From Xanthomonas sp. NCPPB 1128 (GTDB taxonomy: Bacteria; Pseudomonadota; Gammaproteobacteria; Xanthomonadales; Xanthomonadaceae), in NCBI RefSeq assembly GCF_001043115.1, contig NZ_LFME01000033.1:1-57944 (forward strand): DNA of 57,944 nt, read 5' to 3'. Shown piece by piece: positions 50,701 through 57,944 of the stretch. Numbering within the stretch: position 1 is the first letter of the stretch; each line of letters begins with the position of its first letter. The position numbers were made by a program, and so were the translations under genes. The notes beneath the pieces were generated by a model. That model ran no database searches and had not been told where the DNA came from. It worked only from the letters and a program-made list of their open reading frames with translations.

Positions 50701-53700
50701 ATGCCTGCCCCATCCGCGCCCGATTTCCGGCTGTATCCGTCCAACGCGCTGGATACCCTGGCCGCCCTGCTCGCCGAAGAACTGCGCCGGCCGCCGCCGG
50801 AGCAGCCCTTGCTGGCGCCGGAGGTGGTGCTGATCCCGCAGGTGGCGATGCGGCGCTGGCTGCAGTCGACCCTGGCCGCGGTGCACGGGGTGGCGGCGAA
50901 CCTGGAATTCCTCACCCCCGGCGAGTTCGTCGCGCGCGCGCTGGAGCGCAATCTCGGCGCGGCCGCCGACGACCTGGACATGGCGACCATGCACTGGCGC
51001 CTGTATGCCGCGCTGCAGGGCGACCTGGGCAACGATGCCGCGCTGGCGCCGCTGGCCGGCTATCTGGCCGACGGCGATGCGCTCAAGCCGTGGAGCCTGG
51101 CCGGCGAGCTGAGCAACGTGTTCGAGAAGTACCAGGCCTGGCGCCGCGACTGGCTGCTGCGCTGGGAAGGCGGCGCCGACCCGGACGATCCGCAGGCGCG
51201 GCTGTGGCGGCGCATCGCCAGTGGTCGCGCCTACCGCGCGCGGCGCATCGGCCAATACCTGGACCGCTACGCACGCCCGGACGGGCCATTGCCGCAGGGC
51301 CTGCCGCGGCGCCTGTTCGCCTTCGCCGTGCTCAACATCTCCCCGGACGTGCTGCGCGTGCTGGCCACGCAGGCGCGCGCCGGCACGCTGCACTTCTACC
51401 TGCCGACGCCGGCGCAGGGCTACTGGGGCGATCTGCAGACGCTGTGGCAGCGCCGCCGCGAGGGCGGGGCGGTGGACCTGTTCGCCGAACAGGTGCAGGA
51501 GAATCCGCTGCTGCAGGCCTGGGGCGCGGCCGGGCGCGACTTCATGGCGCTGATCGGCGACTACGAGGTGGTGCACCCGCTGGCCGAGATCGCGGTCTAT
51601 GCCGATCCGCTGGAGTCGGGTCGGCGTGCGCTGGCCGATGGAGGCCTCGGCGACAGCCTGCTGCGGCGCATGCAGAGCGACCTGTTCCATCGCCGCGCGC
51701 CGGCCAGGCCGGCACCGCTGGCCGCGGTGGATCCACACGATCCCAGCCTGCAGGTGCACGCCTGCCACACCCGCCTGCGCGAACTGCAGGTGCTGCACGA
51801 CCAGGTGCGCGCGCTGCTGGACGATCCGCGCTTCGAGCCACCGCTGCAGCCGCGCGAGATCGCGGTGCTGTCGCCGGACATCGACCCCTACGTGCCGTAT
51901 CTGGACGCTGTGTTCGGCGGCCACGCCGGCGACGACGCCTTGCCGTATGCGCTGGCCGACGCCAGCCCGCTGGCCAGCGAGCCGCTGGCCGAGGTGTTCC
52001 TGGCGCTGCTCGGCCTGCCGATCGCGCGCTTCGGCCTGCACGAGATCCTGGACCTGATCGCCAGCGCGCCGATCGCCGAGGCCGCCGGCCTGGACGAGGC
52101 CGGGCTGGAACGCCTGCGCAGCTGGCTGCACGCCGCCGGCGCGCGCTGGGGCCTGGACGCGGCGCACCGGCAGCGCCACCAGGCGCCGGCCGACGACGCC
52201 TATACCTGGCGCTTCGCCCTGGACCGGCTGCTGCTCGGCCACGCCAGCGGCGCCGAGGACGACATCGATGGCGTCGCGCCGTGGCCGCAACTGGAAGGCA
52301 GCGCGCTGGCCGCGCTGGACACGCTGCTGCGCCTGCTACGCGTGCTCGACCGCCACCAGGCGGCGCTGGCCGAGCCGATGCCGCCGGCGCAGTGGCGCGA
52401 AGTGCTGCTGGGCCTGCTCGAGGCGCTGCTGCCGCAGAGTCCGTCGGCGCCGCGCCAGCAGCGCGCGCTGGAGCGGCTTCGTGCGCTGATCGACCAGTTC
52501 GCGCGCGACGCCGCCCGTGCCGACTACGCCGACGCGGTGCCGGCCGAGGTGGTGCGCGCGCACTTCGCCGCGGTGCTGGGCGAATCGGACACGCGCGCGC
52601 CGCTGCTCACCGGCGGCATCAGCTTCGGCCGCATGGTGCCGATGCGGCTGCTGCCGTTCCGGGTGATCTGCCTGCTGGGCATGAACGACGGCGATTTCCC
52701 GCGCCGCGATCCGGCCGCCGGGCTCAACCGCCTCACCGCCGACCTGGGCACCACGCGCCGCCGCCACGGCGACCGTTCCACCCGCGAGGACGACCGCTTC
52801 CTGTTCCTGCAGCTGTTCGCCTCGGCGCAGGATGTGTTCTACCTGAGCTACCTGGGCGCCGACGCACGCGACGGCAGCGTGCGCGAACCCTCGCCGCTGG
52901 TCGGCGAACTGCTGGCTTGCGCCGCGCAGTACCACGCCGACCCGGCCGCGGCCGCGGCGCTGGTGGTGCGGCATCCGCTGCAGCCGTTCGCCGCGGCCGC
53001 GTTCGGCGCCACCGGTGCCGAGGACGCCGATCCACGCCGTTTCAGCTACCGCCGGCAGTGGCGACCGGCGGTGGACAGCCTGGTCGGGCAGCGGCAGCCG
53101 CTGGCACCGTGGATCGACGATCTGCCGGCCTCTACCGACGACGCGCTGCCTTCGCAGCTGTCGATCGACGATCTGCGCCGCCTGCTGGTCGATCCGGCCG
53201 GGCAGTTCCTGCGCCAGCGTCTGGGCCTGCGCCTGCCCGATCCGGCGCAGGCCGACAGCGACCTGGAACCGCTGCTGGCCCCCAGCCGTGGGCTCGACCA
53301 GTACGGCTTGCAGCAGCAGGTGTTCGACGCGGTGCTGCGCGAGGACACCGACGCCCTGTACGAACGCCTGCGCGCCCGCGCGCTGCTGCCCTCCGGGCCG
53401 CTGGGCCGGCGCCAGCTCGACGAGCGCGTACGCCAGTTGCGCCCCTACGCCGAGGCGTTCCGGCAGTGGCGCGGCAGCGACAACGCACCGCTGGCGCCGC
53501 GGCTGCAGGTGGACCTCGACGGCACCGCGCTGCACGGCCGCCTGCCGGGCTGGTACGCGCCCGGCGTGGCGCGCGTGCAGGTGGGCGCGCTGAGCGGGCG
53601 CAGCGCGATCCGCCACGGGCTGGAATGGCTGCTGCTGCGTGCCGCCGGCGAACAGGTGCCCTACGTGCGCTTCTTCGACCACGACGACAGCCTCGGCCCG

Positions 53701-54108
53701 CATCCGATGGACCGTGAACCGCTGGCCGCCGCCCAGGCGCAGCAGGCGCTGGGCGAACTGCTGCAGCTGTATCGCCACGGCCGCCAGGCGCCGCTGGCAT
53801 TCGCGCCGTACAGCAGCTGGAAGTACTACCAGGCCGTGCGCGCCGGCGATCTGGACAAGGCAATCAAGGACGCCGCCGCGCAATGGCAGGCCAGCTTCGG
53901 CTGGAGCGAGGCGGACAGCCCGGAACTGCGCCTGGTTGGCCGCGGCCGCGACCCGTTCGCCGATGCGCAGCGCTTCGCCGACTTCGCCGCCACCAGCCAG
54001 CGCGTGTTCGGCTTGCTCGAACAGGGCGACGCCGGCCCCGCGCTCGATCCCGAACGGCTTAGCGAGAGCTGGCAGCGCTGGCGCGGCACGCAGGAGGACG
54101 CCGAATGA
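50701..54108 (+). CDS. recC: Exodeoxyribonuclease V subunit gamma
   Basis: RecC of 1135 residues (E. coli 1122), the subunit of RecBCD that splits the duplex and recognises Chi. Evidence: the start FRLYPSNALDTLAALLAEEL, LIPQVAMRRWLQ near residue 58, LEFLTPGEFVARAL, the long helicase-like core (REIAVLSPDIDPYVPYLDAVFG; GGISFGRMVPMRLLPFRVICLLGMNDGDFPRRD), and the C-terminal domain ending RWRGTQEDAE. The MPAPSAPDF start is chosen since upstream frame lies in the repeat array. recB overlaps its stop by 4 bp (ATGA), so the complex is translated in a coupled manner. Confidence 0.95.
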   Translation: MPAPSAPDFRLYPSNALDTLAALLAEELRRPPPEQPLLAPEVVLIPQVAMRRWLQSTLAAVHGVAANLEFLTPGEFVARALERNLGAAADDLDMATMHWRLYAALQGDLGNDAALAPLAGYLADGDALKPWSLAGELSNVFEKYQAWRRDWLLRWEGGADPDDPQARLWRRIASGRAYRARRIGQYLDRYARPDGPLPQGLPRRLFAFAVLNISPDVLRVLATQARAGTLHFYLPTPAQGYWGDLQTLWQRRREGGAVDLFAEQVQENPLLQAWGAAGRDFMALIGDYEVVHPLAEIAVYADPLESGRRALADGGLGDSLLRRMQSDLFHRRAPARPAPLAAVDPHDPSLQVHACHTRLRELQVLHDQVRALLDDPRFEPPLQPREIAVLSPDIDPYVPYLDAVFGGHAGDDALPYALADASPLASEPLAEVFLALLGLPIARFGLHEILDLIASAPIAEAAGLDEAGLERLRSWLHAAGARWGLDAAHRQRHQAPADDAYTWRFALDRLLLGHASGAEDDIDGVAPWPQLEGSALAALDTLLRLLRVLDRHQAALAEPMPPAQWREVLLGLLEALLPQSPSAPRQQRALERLRALIDQFARDAARADYADAVPAEVVRAHFAAVLGESDTRAPLLTGGISFGRMVPMRLLPFRVICLLGMNDGDFPRRDPAAGLNRLTADLGTTRRRHGDRSTREDDRFLFLQLFASAQDVFYLSYLGADARDGSVREPSPLVGELLACAAQYHADPAAAAALVVRHPLQPFAAAAFGATGAEDADPRRFSYRRQWRPAVDSLVGQRQPLAPWIDDLPASTDDALPSQLSIDDLRRLLVDPAGQFLRQRLGLRLPDPAQADSDLEPLLAPSRGLDQYGLQQQVFDAVLREDTDALYERLRARALLPSGPLGRRQLDERVRQLRPYAEAFRQWRGSDNAPLAPRLQVDLDGTALHGRLPGWYAPGVARVQVGALSGRSAIRHGLEWLLLRAAGEQVPYVRFFDHDDSLGPHPMDREPLAAAQAQQALGELLQLYRHGRQAPLAFAPYSSWKYYQAVRAGDLDKAIKDAAAQWQASFGWSEADSPELRLVGRGRDPFADAQRFADFAATSQRVFGLLEQGDAGPALDPERLSESWQRWRGTQEDAE

Positions 54109-57100
54109 GCGCCATGCCCGACCGCGACCCCTACCTGCAGCTCCCGCTGCACGGCGTGCGCCTGATCGAGGCCAGCGCCGGTACCGGCAAGACCTTCACC
54201 CTGGCCACCTTGTTCACCCGCCTGGTGGTCGAACGCGGCCTGCGCCTGGGTCAACTCCTCGCCGTCACCTTCACCGAGGCCGCCACCCAGGAACTGCGCC
54301 GCCGCATCCGCGAGCGCCTGGCGCTTGCTGCGACGCTGGTGCCGGACGCCGATGGAAGCTCCGTAGGAGCGGCTTCAGCCGCGACAGACATCGCAGAAGA
54401 CCCGTCGCGGCTAAAGCCGCTCCTACAACAAGACCCACCCGACGTCGCCCTCACTCGCGCCATCCTCGCCGCGCATCTGGCCACCGGCACCGAAACCCCA
54501 ACCGCCCTGCGCCGCCGCCTGCAGCAGGCCGCCGAGGACATCGACCTCGCCGCCATCTTCACCATCCACGGCTTCTGCGCGCGCGTGCTGCGCGAGCATG
54601 CGCTGGAAAGCGGCCAGGCCTTCGCCGCACCGCAACTGCTCACCGACGACCGCGAACTGCTGCGCGACGTCGCCGCCGACCTGTGGCGGCAACGCGCCGC
54701 CGATCCGGCGATGGCCGAGGATCTGGTGGCGCTGTGGCCGGGCGGGCCGGACGGCATGGCCATCGACCTGCGCGAACTGGTGCGGCATCCGACCCTGCTG
54801 CCGGCCGCGCCGGTCTTCGCCGCCGAGGACGGCGCCGTGTTGCAGCAGGCCGCGCAGCGCGCCGGTGTGGCCCTGGCCGAGGCGTTCCGCACCCACGGCA
54901 CCGCCTGTTTCGAAGCGATCGCCACGGCGATCGAGGCCGGCGTGCTGAGCAAGGTCAGCTACAAGCCCGACTGGCTGACCGCGCTGTGGCACTGGCTGGA
55001 TGCCTTCGCCGCGGCGCCGGCGGCGGACGTGCCGCCGCATCCGAAGCTGGTCAAGCTCACCGGCGCCGAACTGGCGGCCGGCACCAACAAGAAGCACGCC
55101 GAGCGCACCCCGGCCTCGTCGCTGAGCCACGCCATCGATGGCTATCTCGCTGCGTTGGCGCAGCTGGCGCAGTGGCGTACGCGACGTCGCATGTGTCTCT
55201 TGCACGCGCTGCGCGCCGACGCGGCGGAGCGGCTGGCCTATCTCAAGCGCCAGCGCCGCGTGCAGACCTACGACGACCTGGTCGAGGGCGTGGCGCGCGC
55301 GCTGGAAGGTCCGCATGGCGAGGCCCTGGCGCAGCGGCTGCGCGCGCAGTACGCGGTGGCCCTGGTCGACGAGTTCCAGGACACCGACGATCGCCAGTGG
55401 ACGATCTTCCGCAAGGTGTTCGCCCCGGCGACGGCCGATGCCAACGTGGCGCAGGACGATGCGGCGCTCGCGCCATCGCTGTCGGCACCGGACGACACGC
55501 GGCCACTGCTGGCCCTGATCGGCGACCCCAAGCAGGCCATCTACGGCTTCCGCGGCGGCGACGTGCGCACCTACCTGGCCGCCGCCGCGGACGCCGAACG
55601 CGCGCCGCCGCTGGCGCACAACTTCCGCTCGCGCCCGGCACTGCTGGCGGCGATCGACGCGCTGTACGCGCAGGCCGGCTACACCGAGGCCTTCCTCACC
55701 GACGGTATCGCCTTCCACCCGGTGCAGCCGGGCAGCAAGCGCGTCGATGCCGACCTGCAACGCGGTGGCGCGCCGGCCCCGGCGCTGACCGTGTGGCGTG
55801 CACCGGAACCGCCGCCGCCGGCCACCGCCAAGGCGCCGGGCAAGCCCAAGCCGTGGAGCGCCGGTCGCGCCCGCGAGTTGTGCACCGCCGCCTGCGTGGC
55901 GGCGATCCGCGGCTGGCTGGCCGAGGCCCGCGACGGCCGCGCCAGCTTGCTCGGCCGCCCCGTGCAGGCCGGTGACATCGCGGTGCTGGTGCGCAGCCAT
56001 GGCGAAGCCACGCGCATCCAGCAGGCGCTGGCCGCCGCCGGCATTCCCGCGGTCGCCGCCGGCCGCCGCAGCCTGTTCGCCACCGACGAGGCGCTGGAAC
56101 TGCTGGCGCTGCTGCAGGCGCTGCTCGACCCCGGCGACGACGGCCGCCTGCGCGCGGCGCTGGCCACCGTGCTGATCGGCGAGGACGCCGCGGCCATCGC
56201 CGCACTCGACCACGACGGCGAACGCCACCGCCGCTGGCAGCAACAGGCGCTGGATTGGCGCGAACGCTGGCAGCGCGGCGGCCCGCTGGCCCTGATCGGC
56301 GACCTCGGCGCCGCACACGGGCAGCGCCTGCTGGCGCTGGTCGACGGCGAGCGCCGCCTCACCAACTACCTGCAGCTGGCCGAACTGCTGCAGGAAGCCG
56401 ACACCCGCGCACTCGGCCCGCATGGCCTGGTCGACTGGCTGGCGCGGCGCATCGCCAATGCCGACGACAGCGACGAAACGCAGCAGTTGCGCCTGGAATC
56501 GGACGCGCGCCGCGTGCAGATCGTCACCCTGCACAAGAGCAAGGGCCTGGAATATCCGCTGGTGTTCCTGCCGTACGCCGGCATCGGCCGCAGCGAGCGC
56601 AGCCCCGGGCGCCACTGCGTGGTGCCGGCGCCGCAGGGCGGGCGCCAACTGCAGTGGAACACCGGCCGCAGCGGCGGCGAGGCCGACCCGGCCTGGGAGA
56701 CGGCCGAAGCCGCGTGGAAACAGGAACAGCGCGCCGAGGACGCGCGCCTGCTCTACGTCGGCCTGACCCGCGCCGAACATGCGCTGTGGATCGCCACTGG
56801 TGCGTTCTTCAAGCACGACGCGACCGCGCTGGAACCTATGCTGCGCGACCTCGACGCCTTGCAGGCCGCCGCCGCTCCCGGCGCGGTCGCCCTCGACAGC
56901 ACGCCGCCGCCCGCACAACTGCCGCGGCTGCCGCCCGAGCCGGCGCCGCCGGTGCCGCCGGCGCGCGTGCCGCAGCGGCGGGTGCTGCCGGAGTGGTGGG
57001 TGTACAGCTTCACCCAACTGGCCAACGCCGACGCCGGCAGCGACCCGATGGCCAGCGCCACCGTGCCCAGCAGCGGCGGCAGCGACGAACCCGCTGCCAG

Positions 57101-57941
57101 CGAGACGGTCAGCGCCGCGGTGGAGGTGGACATGGTCGATCGCCGCTTCGTCGGCAACCGCTTCGGCGTGGCCATGCACGACGTGTTCGAGCGCTGCGAC
57201 TTCGCCGCCTGGCGCGCCTGGCGCCCAGGCCAGCCGGCACCGGCCGGGCAAGCCACCGCCATCGTCGAAGCGCTGCAGCGCGGCGGCTATGCCGAGGACG
57301 AACTGGAAGACGGCACCGCCATGCTCACCGCCCTGGTCGGCAACACCCTCACCGTGGCGCTGCCGGAAGGCACCTGCCTGGCCGCGGTGCCGGAGGAGCA
57401 GCGGCGCAACGAAATGGAATTCCACTTCGCCATGCGTCCGACCCGGGTCGATGCGCTGCTGGCGCTGCTGCACCGCTTCGGCGTGGCTGGCGAGCGCCAG
57501 GCGTTCGGCGCGCGGCAGCGCCTGGAGGGGCTGATGACCGGCCTGATCGACCTCACCTACCACCATGACGGCCGCTGGTACGTGCTCGACTACAAGTCCA
57601 ACCGCCTGCCGGCCTACGACCCCGATGCGCTGGCGCGGGCGATGGCGCACAGCGAATACACCTTGCAGGCGCTGATCTACACCGTGGCGCTGCACCGCTG
57701 GCTGCGCTTCCGCCTGGGCGACGGCTACGACTACGCTCGCGACTTCGGCGGCGTGCGCTACCTGTTCTGCCGCGGCCTGGACGCCGCACGCGACCCATCG
57801 CCAGGCGTGCACGCCTGGCGTTTCGACCCGCAACTGATCGAAGGCGTCGACACCTTGTTCGCGGGCGCCCCGCTCGAGCCCCTCTCCCCCCGGGAGAGGG
57901 GTTGGGGTGAGGGTACGTCCGCCCACGGAGCCACCCCGTGA
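54105..57941 (+). CDS. recB: Exodeoxyribonuclease V subunit beta
   Basis: RecB of 1278 residues (E. coli 1180): UvrD-like 3'-5' helicase plus nuclease. Walker A EASAGTGKTFTL is at about 22-33, helicase motifs are VDEFQDTDDRQWTIFRKVF, LIGDPKQAIYGFRGGDVRTYL and VQIVTLHKSKGLEYPLVFLP, and the C-terminal RecB nuclease motif is GLIDLTYHHDGRWYVLDYKSNRL at about 1146-1168 with the catalytic Asp and Lys. Two oddities: residues about 87-109 are encoded by an REP pair, and the last about 20 residues come from a CCCCTCTCCC repeat, which also supplies the reading frame to the stop. A GTG overlapping the stop (GTGA, 57938) is the probable recD start. Confidence 0.95.
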   Translation: MSAMPDRDPYLQLPLHGVRLIEASAGTGKTFTLATLFTRLVVERGLRLGQLLAVTFTEAATQELRRRIRERLALAATLVPDADGSSVGAASAATDIAEDPSRLKPLLQQDPPDVALTRAILAAHLATGTETPTALRRRLQQAAEDIDLAAIFTIHGFCARVLREHALESGQAFAAPQLLTDDRELLRDVAADLWRQRAADPAMAEDLVALWPGGPDGMAIDLRELVRHPTLLPAAPVFAAEDGAVLQQAAQRAGVALAEAFRTHGTACFEAIATAIEAGVLSKVSYKPDWLTALWHWLDAFAAAPAADVPPHPKLVKLTGAELAAGTNKKHAERTPASSLSHAIDGYLAALAQLAQWRTRRRMCLLHALRADAAERLAYLKRQRRVQTYDDLVEGVARALEGPHGEALAQRLRAQYAVALVDEFQDTDDRQWTIFRKVFAPATADANVAQDDAALAPSLSAPDDTRPLLALIGDPKQAIYGFRGGDVRTYLAAAADAERAPPLAHNFRSRPALLAAIDALYAQAGYTEAFLTDGIAFHPVQPGSKRVDADLQRGGAPAPALTVWRAPEPPPPATAKAPGKPKPWSAGRARELCTAACVAAIRGWLAEARDGRASLLGRPVQAGDIAVLVRSHGEATRIQQALAAAGIPAVAAGRRSLFATDEALELLALLQALLDPGDDGRLRAALATVLIGEDAAAIAALDHDGERHRRWQQQALDWRERWQRGGPLALIGDLGAAHGQRLLALVDGERRLTNYLQLAELLQEADTRALGPHGLVDWLARRIANADDSDETQQLRLESDARRVQIVTLHKSKGLEYPLVFLPYAGIGRSERSPGRHCVVPAPQGGRQLQWNTGRSGGEADPAWETAEAAWKQEQRAEDARLLYVGLTRAEHALWIATGAFFKHDATALEPMLRDLDALQAAAAPGAVALDSTPPPAQLPRLPPEPAPPVPPARVPQRRVLPEWWVYSFTQLANADAGSDPMASATVPSSGGSDEPAASETVSAAVEVDMVDRRFVGNRFGVAMHDVFERCDFAAWRAWRPGQPAPAGQATAIVEALQRGGYAEDELEDGTAMLTALVGNTLTVALPEGTCLAAVPEEQRRNEMEFHFAMRPTRVDALLALLHRFGVAGERQAFGARQRLEGLMTGLIDLTYHHDGRWYVLDYKSNRLPAYDPDALARAMAHSEYTLQALIYTVALHRWLRFRLGDGYDYARDFGGVRYLFCRGLDAARDPSPGVHAWRFDPQLIEGVDTLFAGAPLEPLSPRERGWGEGTSAHGATP
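54363..54426. repeat. REP pair inside the recB coding sequence
   Basis: GTAGGAGCGGCTTCAGCCGC and CGTCGCGGCTAAAGCCGCTC (then CTAC) in inverted orientation around a 17-bp spacer, identical in layout to the intergenic pairs at 22086 and 37073. It is read in frame as VGAASAATDIAEDPSRLKPL and interrupts RecB about 85 residues from its start without a stop codon. Confidence 0.93.
57878..57914. repeat. CCCCTCTCCC palindrome at the recB 3' end
   Basis: CCCCTCTCCCCCCGGGAGAG followed by GGGTTGGGGTGAGGGT, the same family as at 8718. It is translated as PLSPRERGWGEG near the C-terminus of RecB, then a short tail reaches the stop at 57939-57941. Confidence 0.93.
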
Positions 57942-57944
57942 GCC

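Noticed and set aside
54423-57926. 1167-codon open frame antisense to recB
   Set aside because: It mirrors the recB codon pattern, shows no recognisable domain and lacks a start signal; the sense strand has all RecB motifs.

Overview
The window is about 58 kb of GC-rich, gene-dense chromosome from a gammaproteobacterium. Gene content and repeats point to the Xanthomonadaceae, most likely Xanthomonas or a close relative. The evidence is a mlaFEDCBA operon, an hexuronate/pectin cluster with kduI and kduD, recC next to recB, and two palindromic repeat families typical of that group: REP-like GTAGGAGCGGCTTCAGCCGCGAC and CCCCTCTCCC-n-GGGAGAGGGGTTGGGGTGAGGG. I saw no tRNA, rRNA, transposase, integrase or CRISPR array. 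The species call is inference.

Layout. 1-9.9 kb: a uronate (pectin) module. It holds an FAH-type hydratase, a three-gene TRAP transporter and a LacI-type regulator, then a VOC protein, kduI, kduD, an RpiB/LacB-like isomerase and a secreted SGNH-cupin fusion. The two arms carry an identical 18-bp operator (126-143 and 6189-6206). 10-12.1 kb: a small secreted protein, and phhA divergent from an Lrp regulator. 12.1-14.5 kb: a TonB-dependent siderophore receptor behind a Fur-box-like site. 14.7-17 kb: a patatin lipoprotein and a GYF_2-AIM24 protein. 17.3-21.1 kb: a porin / PstS-like protein / chemoreceptor operon. 21-24 kb: an acid phosphatase, a rhomboid protease, and a TerC transporter behind a yybP-ykoY (Mn2+) riboswitch. 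24.3-28.9 kb: RlmI-like methyltransferase, glycerate kinase, a 0.7-kb REP array, and two proteins of unknown function. 28.9-33.6 kb, minus strand: an amino-acid permease, a FixL/FixJ-like two-component pair, MgtC, a small basic protein and a 26-codon leader ORF beginning MDPDP. 33.9-36.5 kb: rmuC and glutathione peroxidase. 36.6-37.6 kb: repeats, including two inverted copies of one element. 37.6-41.9 kb: mlaFEDCBA. 42.2-50.1 kb: DUF6916-like protein, GNAT, three tail-collar proteins and a 1681-residue autotransporter. 50.1-57.9 kb: a repeat array, then recC and recB, with recD probably starting at the window edge.

Most interesting points. (1) A candidate Mg2+-sensing leader peptide, resembling enterobacterial MgtL (which begins MDPEP), lies upstream of a small unknown gene and mgtC. 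(2) An accessory locus combines three tail-collar paralogues, a GNAT enzyme and a large autotransporter with no other phage genes. (3) Intergenic palindromic repeats have entered recB twice: an in-frame REP pair near the N-terminus, and another family that supplies the last residues and the stop codon. (4) The SGNH domain of the pectin-cluster esterase has lost its catalytic residues and is fused to a cupin. (5) Two unrelated repeat families form tandem arrays with the same 138-bp period.
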